Source: Puniceicoccales bacterium (GTDB lineage Bacteria; Verrucomicrobiota; Verrucomicrobiia; Opitutales; JAIRKQ01). From it: 24,312 nt of DNA. This document shows, in pieces, positions 14,960 through 24,219 of this stretch (positions within the stretch are counted from its first letter, which is position 1; every line of letters starts with the position of its first letter). Both the position numbers and the translations under genes were made by a program. Below the pieces are notes generated by a model, which made no database searches, was not told the origin of the DNA, and worked only from the letters and a program-made list of their open reading frames with translations. Where the stretch lies: contig JAITET010000006.1 in NCBI GenBank assembly GCA_031281895.1, positions 1 through 24,312 of the forward strand, in the 5' to 3' direction.

Positions 14960-16357
14960 CTAGTAAATGACGCTTTTATACCATTTCCGACTTTTATATC
15001 GTCTATATATCAGCAACAGGCAGGAGAATATCCAACAGGTGGATAGCAAATGCACAGGTATTGCAGAATTCAGCATGTTAAACGCATATAACAATGCAAC
15101 GGGAAGGACAACGAAGCCCCAAAGGCATATTAGGTTGGTAATGTTCAGATATTTTGTATCGCCACCGGATATCAGCGTACCTCCAAAAATAGCACACAGG
15201 GATTCTATGGTTATATTGATAAACTGTATTTTAAAAATTATCGACAGTGTGGGATACAGGTGCGTGATATCTTCATTTATAGTGCCAAGAATGCCACAAA
15301 ATAAGCGGGGAGAAATGAGCAGTGGAAACATGAAGACGAAACACAAAATCAATGTCATGATGATTAATTTTCTGAGCACCATGCCGATGGATACCAAATC
15401 TTGCTTCCCTATAAAATTAGCAGAAATTGCAGCGGTCCCTTTTGTCAAACTGTCACAAATAAAAGCAATCAATACGTAGACCGTCACGGCGATCCCGTGG
15501 ATCGTTGCCAAATCCTTTGATATGTGACTCAGGGCAGCGTATACCAAATACCATGCAAGTAATTCGGCACCTCGTCCCAGTGACATTGGTAAGCCAATTT
15601 TTAAACATTTTTGAAATAGCTTTTTGTCAAATTTATAGTTTTTAGCCGTATGGAAATGCTTCCTATTTTTGGAGCTCCAGAAACTCCCTGCGAGGATTAA
15701 AATTTGTATGGCTTCGGCGATGATTGTTGCCTCCGCTGCCCCTCTGCACCCAAGGCTAGGAATAACTCCCCTAATCCCGAAAACCAACAAATAGTCCAAA
15801 ATGGCGTTGATAAGATTTCCCAGAATAACGATTATTGTGATGATTTTTGTTTGCCCACGGCCGATGAAAAAACCTGTAAATGCAGCCGCTAGTCCCGGCA
15901 TCCAACAAAAGTATGTAAGCAACCGTTGGTATGCTATACCATCCTCGGCATAGCATTCTGGAATCAGGTTCAAATGATCTGAAAAATATCCAATCGGAAT
16001 GTAAAAAATAGCAGTAAATATTACCAAATATATCATCTGCCAAACGGGGGCAGCAATTTTATCATACTCGCCAGCCCCATTATACTGCCCGACGAAAATT
16101 TCCGTAGTTCCTGTGATTGCCATCAAAAGAAATACATAGAATCCCGCCAAATTGCCACCCAACATAGCCGCATTCATCGCATCCAAAGAGTATCGCATCA
16201 GAATAAAGCGATCTACTAGAAACATCAAATTGGATGATAAACACGACAAAATTAATGGAATTATAATCTTTAGTATGCCAGATACGGAGGTGTCTATTTG
16301 TATTTTTTTCGTAGAATTCATATAGCCGTTGTTTCTCAACCCGAGAAATTTTAACAA
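14960..16357 (-). CDS. MATE-family multidrug/toxin efflux transporter
   Basis: Inner-membrane antiporter that exports organic cations or other toxic compounds in exchange for Na+ or H+. The 465 aa have about 12 hydrophobic segments in two related halves, the usual MATE length and layout. Characteristic pieces are the first-helix segment IIIPLILSCLSSNLMFLVDRFIL, the ATEIFVGQYNGAGE-like loop (here TTEIFVGQYNGAGEYDKIA), and in the second half KIGLPMSLGRGAELLAWY and GTAAISANFIGKQDL. The start is uncertain: TTG 16357 has AAGG just upstream, while the ATG at 16321 gives a 453 aa protein and a more typical short N-terminus. It is divergent from obg. Substrate cannot be predicted. Confidence 0.9.
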   Translation of the reverse strand: MLKFLGLRNNGYMNSTKKIQIDTSVSGILKIIIPLILSCLSSNLMFLVDRFILMRYSLDAMNAAMLGGNLAGFYVFLLMAITGTTEIFVGQYNGAGEYDKIAAPVWQMIYLVIFTAIFYIPIGYFSDHLNLIPECYAEDGIAYQRLLTYFCWMPGLAAAFTGFFIGRGQTKIITIIVILGNLINAILDYLLVFGIRGVIPSLGCRGAAEATIIAEAIQILILAGSFWSSKNRKHFHTAKNYKFDKKLFQKCLKIGLPMSLGRGAELLAWYLVYAALSHISKDLATIHGIAVTVYVLIAFICDSLTKGTAAISANFIGKQDLVSIGMVLRKLIIMTLILCFVFMFPLLISPRLFCGILGTINEDITHLYPTLSIIFKIQFINITIESLCAIFGGTLISGGDTKYLNITNLICLWGFVVLPVALLYAFNMLNSAIPVHLLSTCWIFSCLLLIYRRYKSRKWYKSVIY

Positions 16358-16382
16358 CTAACCTTCTTTCCTATTTTTACTA

Positions 16383-16401
16383 GTTTCTTTGGAAAAGAAA
16401 C
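16383..16401. repeat. Perfect 8-bp inverted repeat in the MATE/obg divergent region
   Basis: GTTTCTTT, GGA, AAAGAAAC lies 26 bases upstream of the MATE TTG start. It may be an operator for the transporter gene; no T-run suits a terminator. Confidence 0.4.
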
Positions 16402-16431
16402 GGGAAGTCAAGAGAATTGAGAACCGGGTGG

Positions 16432-16474
16432 TGTCAAATAAAGTTTTGACAAAAAAATGACCTATGCCCATAGT
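16432..16474 (+). promoter_or_regulatory. obg promoter with inverted repeat over the -35 box
   Basis: TTGACA (16446-16451), 17-base spacer, CATAGT (16469-16474). A perfect 7-bp inverted repeat TGTCAAA / TTTGACA (16432-16438 and 16445-16451, six-base loop) covers the -35 box. Predicted leader is about 20 bases, with GGGA upstream of ATG 16502. Confidence 0.5.
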
Positions 16475-16501
16475 GGAGCTTTGCTATTCATGGGAAAATA
16501 A

Positions 16502-17503
16502 ATGTTTGTCGATGAGGTTCATAATGTGCGGCTAAAGGCCGGTAATGGAGGTAGTGGGTGTCTAAGTTTTCGCCGAGAAAAGTTCATCCCCAAGGGGGGA
16601 CCCAACGGAGGAGACGGCGGCAATGGGGGAGATGTAATCCTTGTCGGAGACGAAAACATCAACGACCTATCCGTTTATAGATTTACCCCCCATGCAAAGG
16701 CTGAAAATGGTAAGCATGGCATGGGAAGCGAAATGCATGGTAAAAATGGAAAGCATTGTTTTCTGAAGGTTCCCATGGGTACCGTCATCATCGATTCGAA
16801 TACAAAAAACTTTGTCACGGAAATAGTGCAACATGGCCAAGAAACTATCATTTTGAAGGGAGGTACGGGAGGTAAAGGGAACGTAAATTTTAAATCGTCG
16901 ACAAATCAAGCTCCTCGCCATACTACCCCGGGGACACCGGGGGAAGAAGGAATTTTTGATTTTATCCTAAAAACCATAGCAGATGTTGGTCTCATTGGAT
17001 TTCCAAATGCTGGGAAATCCACATTGATTGGAATGCTTACCGATGCTACCCCAAAAGTTGCGAACTATCCATTTACAACACTGCATGTCCAGATTGGCGT
17101 TATGGCCGATAAAAATAGTGATGGCAAAGTAGTTATCGCCGATATCCCGGGGCTCATCGGTGGTGCCCATGAAAACCGAGGATTGGGTCTACGATTTTTG
17201 AAACACATTGAGCGGTGCTCTTCCCTATTGTTTCTGGTGGATATGGCCGGTATCGATGGTCGTTCGCCGGCCGACGATTACGCCATTTTATTGGAAGAGC
17301 TCAAATGCCATGATATGAATTTACTGGATAAAAAGCACATTGTGGTCGCCAATAAAATGGATGTGGAATCTGCCCGGGAAAATATAAAAATTTTTAAACA
17401 AACTCACAAAATTGATGTCATTGAAATATCCTGTGCGACAGGAAGTGGTATCGATAATTTGAAAAATCTATTGTTTCAAATAAGGGGTGCAAAAATTTTG
17501 TAA
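16502..17503 (+). CDS. obg: Obg/CgtA GTPase
   Basis: Essential ribosome-associated GTPase acting in 50S subunit assembly and stress signalling. The 333 aa begin with the glycine-rich Obg fold (about 1-157: VRLKAGNGGSGCLSFRREKF, GGDGGNGGDV). The G domain follows, with G1 GFPNAGKST (from residue 166), G2 YPFTT, G3 DIPGLIGGAHENRGLG, G4 NKMD and G5 SCATG. The variable OCT domain is absent, as in many bacterial forms. GGGA precedes the start. It has its own promoter and is followed 42 bases later by the SNF2 helicase gene on the same strand. Confidence 0.97.
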   Translation: MFVDEVHNVRLKAGNGGSGCLSFRREKFIPKGGPNGGDGGNGGDVILVGDENINDLSVYRFTPHAKAENGKHGMGSEMHGKNGKHCFLKVPMGTVIIDSNTKNFVTEIVQHGQETIILKGGTGGKGNVNFKSSTNQAPRHTTPGTPGEEGIFDFILKTIADVGLIGFPNAGKSTLIGMLTDATPKVANYPFTTLHVQIGVMADKNSDGKVVIADIPGLIGGAHENRGLGLRFLKHIERCSSLLFLVDMAGIDGRSPADDYAILLEELKCHDMNLLDKKHIVVANKMDVESARENIKIFKQTHKIDVIEISCATGSGIDNLKNLLFQIRGAKIL

Positions 17504-17545
17504 AAAATAGCCGTCTTATCTTGCAAAATTCTTTGGGGCCATTTA

Positions 17546-20032
17546 TTGTCAACGGCTGTCGTAATGTTGCCCAATATTCCAGAGTGTGAATTCACAAAAT
17601 CGTCCATTGTGTCATGGAAAAAAAAGTTGGCCCAATTTGACATGGGACAATATTTTGGGCGTCGTCCGTGTTCCATAGCCAAAGGTGTGTTTGCCACGCA
17701 AGCGATTAAGAGGATAGTTTTGAGAGAACACGACGCTACAATCGAGGCATATTTTAACGGAGAAGTGATAAATTTTGACATAGCATTCGACCGTGTTGGA
17801 CATCTTGAGACTTCGATCGATAGGCTAAACAAACTGAAAATTACTTCCCAAATTGTAACTATCGCTGCCCTAATGGCGATCACAAAGCTTGTAGACTCGA
17901 AGAATGTAGACTATGTGGAAGATAGTCCCGTCCATTCAATGGACTTCCCTCAGGACGAAATTGCCGTGGATGATGCCATAGAAAAAGTGGATGTGCCAAA
18001 GAAGAGTAAATTTGAAAAAAATGTTTTGGTCAAGTTTAGCATATGCAGCAACGATGTTGTAATGCGTGCATTTTTAGACAACTCCGAAAAAAAACCAATT
18101 TTCATGCAGAGCAGCAGTTCCATCACGGTGATCTCAGGCAACGTTAAAAAGATGTCTCTGCTGCGTTTGCTATTTTACGCCAAAAAGGCAAAATTTGAAT
18201 TCTGCGCATCAAATCGGGACTATCGTTCGAAAAATTTGAGGGATGCTGTCGATTTAATGGGCAATAAATTCAACGTCTGGGACAAATATTTTTACGTCCA
18301 TTTTTCTCCAGAAATGCTGCTTCTAAAGCGAGGGGCCTTGTTTCCAAATATTTGTGCCAAAGTCCATGAAATCGACCCGGAACACATAGAGATTAAATGG
18401 ATCATTGAGACCGAATATGGGTTGATTGATCCTCAGAAAATGCCTGATCTATTAAAAGCAAATGGCCGCCTAATTTTCATAGAAAAGATAGGAGCCGTTG
18501 CACTAACCGCCAACCAAATTTCTGTCATCCGACACGTATTTTGCAGCGACCACGGGACCAAATTACGCAAATACATCCTATACGTATTACTCAACCAACA
18601 CCACATTCGAGTCGATACATCTGGATGCAAAATTACGCACATTGGTGTGGGTAGCGTAAAGTTTGAATTGCCTGATTTTTTGAAAAACTACCAACGGGAT
18701 GGCGTCTACGCGATGCAAGCAATTTTAGATGCTGGATGTCACTGTTTACTTGCCGACGAAATGGGACTTGGGAAAACTGTCCAGGTATTGTCTTTGATTG
18801 GAGCCAATGAAAAAAACAAACATTCGCTGGTAATTTGTCCTGCAAGCGTAGTTTCCGTTTGGCAAAAGGAGATAGAAAAATTCTTTCCCGACAAGGGCTT
18901 CGCCATCGTTGACAAATATTATAATTTTTCAAACAAGCCTGATTTTCTGCTGTGCAGCTATGCCCAGATACATAAAATGAATATGGAATTGCGGAAATTA
19001 TCCTTTGACTACATTGTTCTGGATGAAGCACAATATGTCAAAAATCCACGTTCCAAAACAATGTTGGCCTGTTGCAACGTCAATGGCCGATTTAGGATAG
19101 CCATCACAGGCACACCGATCGAAAATAACCTAATGGACATTTGGAGCATATTCAAGTTCCTAATGCCAGGATTTTTCTGCGGCTATAAACAGTTTCAAGA
19201 GAGCATCGGTCAGCCGGATTTCCGCCAAAATTTTCAGAAACAAATTGCAACGTTTACAATTAGACGAACAAAACAATCCGTCGCCATCGAATTACCGAAA
19301 CGCAATGAGATTGAGATTACTTGCAAAATGAGTCATGCCCAGAGACTTGCCTATAATGCTATTAGGGATAATTTGCGTTCCAAGTTGACGAACTTAAATA
19401 CATCCGATTCAAAAACGCGTTTGAATATTCTGACGGCTATTACCCGTTTACGGCAAGCGGCGTGCTCGCAATTTATTCTTCCGGAAGCTTTGCGCCACAA
19501 TAATTCTCGGGACTCGCAAAAAATCGACATCCTGATGTTGAAACTGGAAACGATAGTAGCCGAAGGAAAAAAAGTTCTTGTGTTTAGCCAATTTTTGGAA
19601 TTTTTGAAAGAAATAAAAAACAGACTTGCGGAAAGCATACCGGAAGCAAAAGTTTACTCTCTAACAGGGTTAACTTCCAATCGTAAAACACTGGTTGATT
19701 CCTTTCAAAGTATCAAAGGGAGTGCGGTCTTGCTGATTAGTTTAAAAGCCGGTGGCGTTGGCCTAACCCTTCATGCGGCAGAATATGCTTTTCTAATGGA
19801 ACCATGGTGGAATCCAGCCGTTGAAGAACAGGCAATAGCGCGAATTCACAGAATTGGCCAAAAAAATATTACCACCATCTATCGTCTAATTACGGAGGAA
19901 TCAATCGAAGAACGCATGCGGGCGATTCAAGCGTCTAAAAGTGAGTTATTCAATAACTTTATCAAGACCGGTGTTGACAATATCGCAATGACCAATTTTT
20001 TCCTAAAAAATCTAGAATCTTTATTGGACTGA
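17546..20032 (+). CDS. SNF2-family DNA helicase / translocase
   Basis: ATP-driven double-stranded DNA translocase of the SF2 Swi2/Snf2 group; bacterial members act in transcription recycling or repair. The 828 aa hold an unassigned N-terminal region (1-380), then the SNF2_N domain with motif I DEMGLGKT (404-411), motif II DEAQ (493-496) and ITGTPIENN. The helicase C domain has VLVFSQF, LLISLKAGGVGLTLHAA and motif VI QAIARIHRIGQ (762-772). All ATPase motifs are intact. The start is TTG 17546, supported by GGGG seven bases upstream; ATG 17564 is the alternative. The next gene begins one base after its stop. RapA is less likely because the layout matches the stand-alone bacterial SNF2 helicases. 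Confidence 0.93.
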   Translation: MSTAVVMLPNIPECEFTKSSIVSWKKKLAQFDMGQYFGRRPCSIAKGVFATQAIKRIVLREHDATIEAYFNGEVINFDIAFDRVGHLETSIDRLNKLKITSQIVTIAALMAITKLVDSKNVDYVEDSPVHSMDFPQDEIAVDDAIEKVDVPKKSKFEKNVLVKFSICSNDVVMRAFLDNSEKKPIFMQSSSSITVISGNVKKMSLLRLLFYAKKAKFEFCASNRDYRSKNLRDAVDLMGNKFNVWDKYFYVHFSPEMLLLKRGALFPNICAKVHEIDPEHIEIKWIIETEYGLIDPQKMPDLLKANGRLIFIEKIGAVALTANQISVIRHVFCSDHGTKLRKYILYVLLNQHHIRVDTSGCKITHIGVGSVKFELPDFLKNYQRDGVYAMQAILDAGCHCLLADEMGLGKTVQVLSLIGANEKNKHSLVICPASVVSVWQKEIEKFFPDKGFAIVDKYYNFSNKPDFLLCSYAQIHKMNMELRKLSFDYIVLDEAQYVKNPRSKTMLACCNVNGRFRIAITGTPIENNLMDIWSIFKFLMPGFFCGYKQFQESIGQPDFRQNFQKQIATFTIRRTKQSVAIELPKRNEIEITCKMSHAQRLAYNAIRDNLRSKLTNLNTSDSKTRLNILTAITRLRQAACSQFILPEALRHNNSRDSQKIDILMLKLETIVAEGKKVLVFSQFLEFLKEIKNRLAESIPEAKVYSLTGLTSNRKTLVDSFQSIKGSAVLLISLKAGGVGLTLHAAEYAFLMEPWWNPAVEEQAIARIHRIGQKNITTIYRLITEESIEERMRAIQASKSELFNNFIKTGVDNIAMTNFFLKNLESLLD

Positions 20033-20033
20033 C

Positions 20034-20432
20034 ATGGTGGCAAAGAAAACTTTTGGCCGTAAAATTCGTAATTTGATTGCTGCATTCCGTGGGTTGCCCC
20101 CGGAAGAAGGTACCTCATGTCTAAAAAAAGCTAAACCCATCGGCACATCCATAGCTACCCTATTGAAAAAGTTTAACGTGGTAAAAATAACACCTCAACA
20201 AACCATCCATCAAAACTGGCCATCCATTGTTGGGGAAGACATGGCCAAACGCTGTTATCCTGTAAAAATTTTAAATAACGACACCCTAGTCATTCACAGC
20301 TTCAACGCAACAGTTCGTTCCGAACTGCAAATTCAAAAACTAAAAATTTTAGACAACCTACACCAATTTCCCAATTGTGTACAAATTTTCGATATTCGTT
20401 TCTTTGCCCACAAATTAACCGACACAGAGTAA
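20034..20432 (+). CDS. dciA: DciA-like (DUF721) protein
   Basis: 132 aa small basic protein. Residues about 55-115 carry the DUF721 pattern: a conserved W in NWPSIVGEDMAKRCYPVKI, then NDTLVIHSFNATVRSELQIQKLKIL. DciA proteins load or operate the replicative helicase DnaB in bacteria lacking DnaC/DnaI. The N-terminal 45 residues are Lys/Arg-rich with the phrase FGRKIRNLIAAFRGL. The ATG lies one base after the helicase stop, so translation is coupled to it. The gene converges with tsf, 53 bases away. DciA function is a family inference; local motif match is moderate. Confidence 0.78.
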   Translation: MVAKKTFGRKIRNLIAAFRGLPPEEGTSCLKKAKPIGTSIATLLKKFNVVKITPQQTIHQNWPSIVGEDMAKRCYPVKILNNDTLVIHSFNATVRSELQIQKLKILDNLHQFPNCVQIFDIRFFAHKLTDTE

Positions 20433-20485
20433 CAAAAATACACCCCAAGAAAAAATTTTTCACCATGAGACTAAAACTTCACTAA

Positions 20486-21073
20486 CTACCCGATTTGGTA
20501 ACGGACAAATCGACTGACCTTGATGTTTTCGCCTATGGTAGCTACGGATTGGGCAATGTATGTCCCAACCGAAATTTCCTGAGCCTTTATGAATGGCTGA
20601 TCCAACAAACATACTTCACCATGCCATTTGGCCAATTTTCCTGAGATAATTTTCTCCATGGCATTGGACGGTTTACCAGCACACTGTTCAGCTGCAATGG
20701 AACGTTCCTTCGCCTCGATTTCTGGAGGAATGTCGCTGGCCGAAACATAGATGGGCGACATCGCCGCAATGTGCATGCAAATGTCTTTTGCGAGTTGCTG
20801 AAATGTTTCATTCTTTGCAACAAAATCGGTTTCACAGTTAAGTTCCAGTAAGACTCCTATGCGGCCACCGCTGTGAATGTAGGATTGAATAATTCCTTCC
20901 GCGGCTTCCCTCCCTGACTTTTTAGCGGCATTTATAACACCACGCTTTTTCAGAAGAACTATCGCTTCTTCCACATCTCCTTGGGTTTCTACCAAGGCTT
21001 TCTTGCACTCCATCATACCTGCACCGGACCGTTGGCGCAGGTCATTTACCATTTTTGCACTAATTTCTACCAT
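20486..21073 (-). CDS. tsf: Translation elongation factor Ts (short form)
   Basis: Nucleotide exchange factor for EF-Tu. ATG 21073 is chosen because GAGGA stands upstream at proper spacing; a TTG at 21088 in the same frame would overlap rpsB. The 195 aa contain the N-terminal UBA-like domain with LRQRSGAGMMECKKAL (12-27) and the core TDFVAKN (82-88), whose Asp-Phe contacts EF-Tu. The length is that of the short forms, such as in Thermus, which lack part of the core and the coiled coil of E. coli EF-Ts. It lies 11 bases after rpsB in the conserved rpsB-tsf operon; no pyrH or frr follows here. Confidence 0.96.
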   Translation of the reverse strand: MVEISAKMVNDLRQRSGAGMMECKKALVETQGDVEEAIVLLKKRGVINAAKKSGREAAEGIIQSYIHSGGRIGVLLELNCETDFVAKNETFQQLAKDICMHIAAMSPIYVSASDIPPEIEAKERSIAAEQCAGKPSNAMEKIISGKLAKWHGEVCLLDQPFIKAQEISVGTYIAQSVATIGENIKVSRFVRYQIG

Positions 21074-21084
21074 GTCAATCTTCC

Positions 21085-21918
21085 TCAATTTGCATTTTCG
21101 TTGTTAACATCCAATGTCTCCGTCAATAAATTTGTTGATATTTCGTCGACGATTTCCTTCGATATGGAAACTTCGGGAACAATCTTTATCATATCGTCCG
21201 TAGACAATAGCTTTTTCTTCGATGACCTACGCTCTCCCCTGATTGCAATACCTTCTTGAACACTTTCCAGGAACAATCCCAATATCATTCTCATCGCCTT
21301 GGCAGAATCATCGTTGCACATGATTGGGTAATCGACAAGGGTAGGATCCGAATTTGTATCGACAATGGCAAACACGGGAATACCAACTTTTTTTGCTTCC
21401 GCTACGGCAATATGTTCGTGCATTATATCGGCAATAAATAGAGCTGACGGGGGTTCTTCAATCTGCATCAATCCTTCAAAACTAGCGTGCATACGGTTCA
21501 TTTTACGCCGAACGGCTGCCGCTTCCTTTTTATGCATCTTGGCCAGTTCCCCACTTTCTTCCATGGTCAAAAATTTTTTATATTTGTTTAAACTGCATTC
21601 TATGGTTTGAAAATTCGTCAGAGTACCTCCCAACCATCGGTTTGTACAAAATGGCATGTCCACGGAAGTTGCCCCTTCTTTTGTAATATCCCGGGCCTGT
21701 TTCTTAGTTCCAACGAACCAAATATCACCTCCTCCGGCAACAATATTCTTGGCCACCTCACCTGCTTTTTCTATTTGTTCACATGTCTTTACAAGATTAA
21801 TAATTGTTATCCCATTACGGTGGTCAAAGATATATGGACGGGTTTTGGGGTTCCAACGCTTTTTTTGGTGCCCGAAATGAACACCTGCTTCAAATAATTC
21901 TTCCGTTGAAGTTCTCAT
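21085..21918 (-). CDS. rpsB: 30S ribosomal protein S2
   Basis: Small-subunit ribosomal protein needed for binding S1 and for mRNA engagement. The 277 aa include the opening ELFEAGVHFGHQKKRWNPKTRPYIF, NLVKTCEQIEKA, the FVGTKKQARD segment and the RWLGGTLTNFQTI block. ADIMHEHIAVAEAKKVGIPVFAIVDTNSDP follows. The C-terminus runs about 40-50 residues past the conserved core and is Lys/Asn/Glu-rich. GGAGA precedes ATG 21918. First gene of the rpsB-tsf operon; a promoter in the 131-base gap to tsaD was not resolved. Confidence 0.98.
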   Translation of the reverse strand: MRTSTEELFEAGVHFGHQKKRWNPKTRPYIFDHRNGITIINLVKTCEQIEKAGEVAKNIVAGGGDIWFVGTKKQARDITKEGATSVDMPFCTNRWLGGTLTNFQTIECSLNKYKKFLTMEESGELAKMHKKEAAAVRRKMNRMHASFEGLMQIEEPPSALFIADIMHEHIAVAEAKKVGIPVFAIVDTNSDPTLVDYPIMCNDDSAKAMRMILGLFLESVQEGIAIRGERRSSKKKLLSTDDMIKIVPEVSISKEIVDEISTNLLTETLDVNNENAN

Positions 21919-22049
21919 ATTTTTCTCCGTTTAGTTAGACTGCAAACCATTCGCACATCTAACCATTATTAGATACCTGATTAATTTAACCTGGACGCTG
22001 TATATAAAATCGACATTGACAAGAACTTTTTAACAATCTGGAAAAATTT

Positions 22050-23039
22050 ATGATAATTGGCATAGAAAGCTCATGTGATGAATCAGCCGTTGCCCTATTT
22101 GATGAAAAGATTGGCGTCATTTTTGAAAAAATTTCATCCCAGGTAGAATTGCATGCCGAATACGGCGGTGTTGTCCCCGAACTCGCTTCCCGAGAACATG
22201 TTAAAAATTTCGTCCCACTGCTCAAAGATTTAAAAGATTTTGGGGTATCAAGGGCAAAATTAATTGCCGTGACCAAAGAACCGGGACTTCCGGGATGTCT
22301 AAATATTGGTCTGGCTGTGGCGAGAGCATTGGCCATTATTCTGCGTCTGCCGATTAGGGAAGTTAATCATTTGCACGGGCATCTGTTTTCCCCATTTATA
22401 CCCGTCCATGCCCAAGGTCCGCAATCGTTCTTCTCTAATTTGAAGGAATATCTTCCTCACCTTGGCCTATTGGTCTCGGGAGGTAATACGGTTTTGTTCG
22501 AAATATCGAAAAATCTTACCATAGCAACGATTGCAGAGACCCAGGACGATGCGGCGGGAGAAGCCTTCGACAAGGGAGCAAGGTTGCTGGGATTGCCATA
22601 TCCGGGTGGAAATTTGATCGAAAAGCTGGCAAGTTCTGGAAACTCAAAAAAATACCAATTTCCCCGTGCATTTTTGAATAAATCGGACATGAAGTTTAGT
22701 TTTTCAGGGTTAAAAACGAGTCTGAGGTATTTTTTGGAAAAGTTCGAAGGAAGTTTTGTTCCCAACATCAACGATATCTGCGCTTCGTACCAGGAAGCCA
22801 TTGTGGAAACCTTGGTAACCAAGGTTTCCCATGCTCTCGAGAAACATTCCTGCAAAAGCATTGGCATAAGCGGAGGTGTTTCCAACAATAACACCCTGCG
22901 CAAAAGAATGTCAACCCTTGTAACAAAATTTAACAAAAAACTTGTCCTCCCCCTAGGCCATCACAGCTGCGATAACGCAGCAATGATTGCATTTGCGGCA
23001 TACGTCGACGATAATTTTTCAGGCAGTCAATATCGATAA
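22050..23039 (+). CDS. tsaD: tRNA N6-adenosine threonylcarbamoyltransferase
   Basis: Transfers the threonylcarbamoyl group to A37 of ANN-decoding tRNAs, working with TsaB and TsaE. The 329 aa hold the family landmarks: IIGIESSCDESAVAL, EYGGVVPELASREHVKN, GLPGCLNIGLAVARALA and VNHLHGHLFSP, with metal-binding H107 and H111. LLVSGGNT, DDAAGEAFDKGARLLGLPYPGG and SGGVSNNNTLR follow. Length is normal (about 330-340). It is divergent from rpsB and converges with the phosphofructokinase-like gene, ten bases between the ends. No tsaB or tsaE is in the window. Confidence 0.97.
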   Translation: MIIGIESSCDESAVALFDEKIGVIFEKISSQVELHAEYGGVVPELASREHVKNFVPLLKDLKDFGVSRAKLIAVTKEPGLPGCLNIGLAVARALAIILRLPIREVNHLHGHLFSPFIPVHAQGPQSFFSNLKEYLPHLGLLVSGGNTVLFEISKNLTIATIAETQDDAAGEAFDKGARLLGLPYPGGNLIEKLASSGNSKKYQFPRAFLNKSDMKFSFSGLKTSLRYFLEKFEGSFVPNINDICASYQEAIVETLVTKVSHALEKHSCKSIGISGGVSNNNTLRKRMSTLVTKFNKKLVLPLGHHSCDNAAMIAFAAYVDDNFSGSQYR

Positions 23040-23049
23040 TTTTTTGAAC

Positions 23050-24219
23050 TTACTTTAGCCTGGCAAAACTTGGTAATCCATTTTCATAGGCACATTTAAC
23101 TTCACCGGCAATCAATGGCATCGCGTATTTAAAAAATGAAACATCCAATGCCATACTTTCATAGATATACCATGATTCTGGGAATTCCTTTTTCTTATCG
23201 GAAATATTTTCAAAATCTACGCAATTTGCTTCCGCGGAATACTTATTTCCATCGGTGCGCAACAGTGTGATCATTTTGCCACTTATCCCACCGGTGATGG
23301 AAAGGTCCAGTGCTTTTTGAACGCACAGTTCAGATTCTATGACATCTACTTCCGATAGTGTCATGCAGGCTGTCAATTCCCAATCATGCAAGGAAATTAA
23401 ATCTATCTGTACGTCAAAATTAGCCTTGGAAATAAATTTTATGTACTCTGCCACACCATACTGGGCAGCAGGATTTTCTTTCTTGGAATGCATCAGCTTG
23501 TCCCCGAGAACAATCACGCAATTTCCAACGTTGCGTATTGTTTGGTGAACGTTCTTCACGAATGTTCCTTCGTCAAAATTTGAAAGAATGAGCAAGTGTG
23601 GAGCATCGGCACTATCTTTGCGCAACCGAGCCAATGCTAAGCTACTAACCAGCCACTCGTCATCACATCCCTTTAATTCTAATATGGTTATCGCTCCATT
23701 CGTTTGCGTGGATTGGACACTGGTGATGACACTTTTAGTCATCACGGCCAAATGTTTGGCCATGGACCCATACCCCAAACAATGGTCTGTCAGCTGCAGC
23801 CTATTGTGGTCAGATGTGGGAATAAACATAACGCGCATCTCATACCTGCTTTCTTGAACAAATCTGCTAATTTCTTTACAGATGCCAATGGATGACTCAT
23901 CGCCTATGGCAAATAGGTAACGGATGTTGTTTTTTTGAAAAACTTCTATTATTTTTACTGCTTCCGTGCTATCGCAATGGATAGATTTCAATGCTGCCCC
24001 TGGAGTCCCAATGAGATTGGCTATATTTTTTTGTTGTTGCCCGGCCAAATCGATAAACTGCTCATTCAATAATTTTGAAATACCACCAACGCATCCATAA
24101 ATTTCTTCGATACAGTCAAAATTTAATGCCCTTTTGATTAATGCAGCCAAAATTACATTTGTAACTGCCGTTGGTTTCCCAATCTGTAAAATCAAAATGC
24201 TCCCACGTAATTCTTCCAT
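23050..24219 (-). CDS. Phosphofructokinase-like protein (PPi-PFK family) with altered catalytic motifs
   Basis: 389 aa with the overall plan of the pyrophosphate-dependent phosphofructokinase family: a glycine-rich opening GKPTAVTNVILAAL (14-27), YGCVGGISKLL (41-51), GTPGAALKS (71-79), a nucleotide-loop remnant IGDESS (105-110), then FIPTSDHNRLQLTDHCLGYGSMAK (in parts, 132-155). Several signatures deviate. The usual GGD[DG][ST] loop is IGDESS. The catalytic PKTIDND reads PTSDHNR, so Lys and the base Asp are replaced. The MGR substrate motif reads LKGCDDE (182-188). The protein may be a non-catalytic or re-purposed paralog. The start ATG 24219 has no obvious strong ribosome binding site; the 93 bases upstream show no clear promoter. 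Confidence 0.75.
   Translation of the reverse strand: MEELRGSILILQIGKPTAVTNVILAALIKRALNFDCIEEIYGCVGGISKLLNEQFIDLAGQQQKNIANLIGTPGAALKSIHCDSTEAVKIIEVFQKNNIRYLFAIGDESSIGICKEISRFVQESRYEMRVMFIPTSDHNRLQLTDHCLGYGSMAKHLAVMTKSVITSVQSTQTNGAITILELKGCDDEWLVSSLALARLRKDSADAPHLLILSNFDEGTFVKNVHQTIRNVGNCVIVLGDKLMHSKKENPAAQYGVAEYIKFISKANFDVQIDLISLHDWELTACMTLSEVDVIESELCVQKALDLSITGGISGKMITLLRTDGNKYSAEANCVDFENISDKKKEFPESWYIYESMALDVSFFKYAMPLIAGEVKCAYENGLPSFARLK

Noticed and set aside
14696..15046. Plus-strand open frame between copy 2 and the MATE gene
   Set aside because: It begins inside the start of copy 2 and ends inside the MATE gene, without domain or ribosome binding site; noted only as the frame in which a glgB-tail trace might be read.
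20449..20461. GAAAAAATTTTTC as a terminator between dciA and tsf
   Set aside because: All A/T stem except the end pair and no loop; such palindromes are common in AT-rich DNA.
22016..22044. TTGACA upstream of tsaD as a promoter
   Set aside because: No acceptable -10 hexamer at 16-18 bases.
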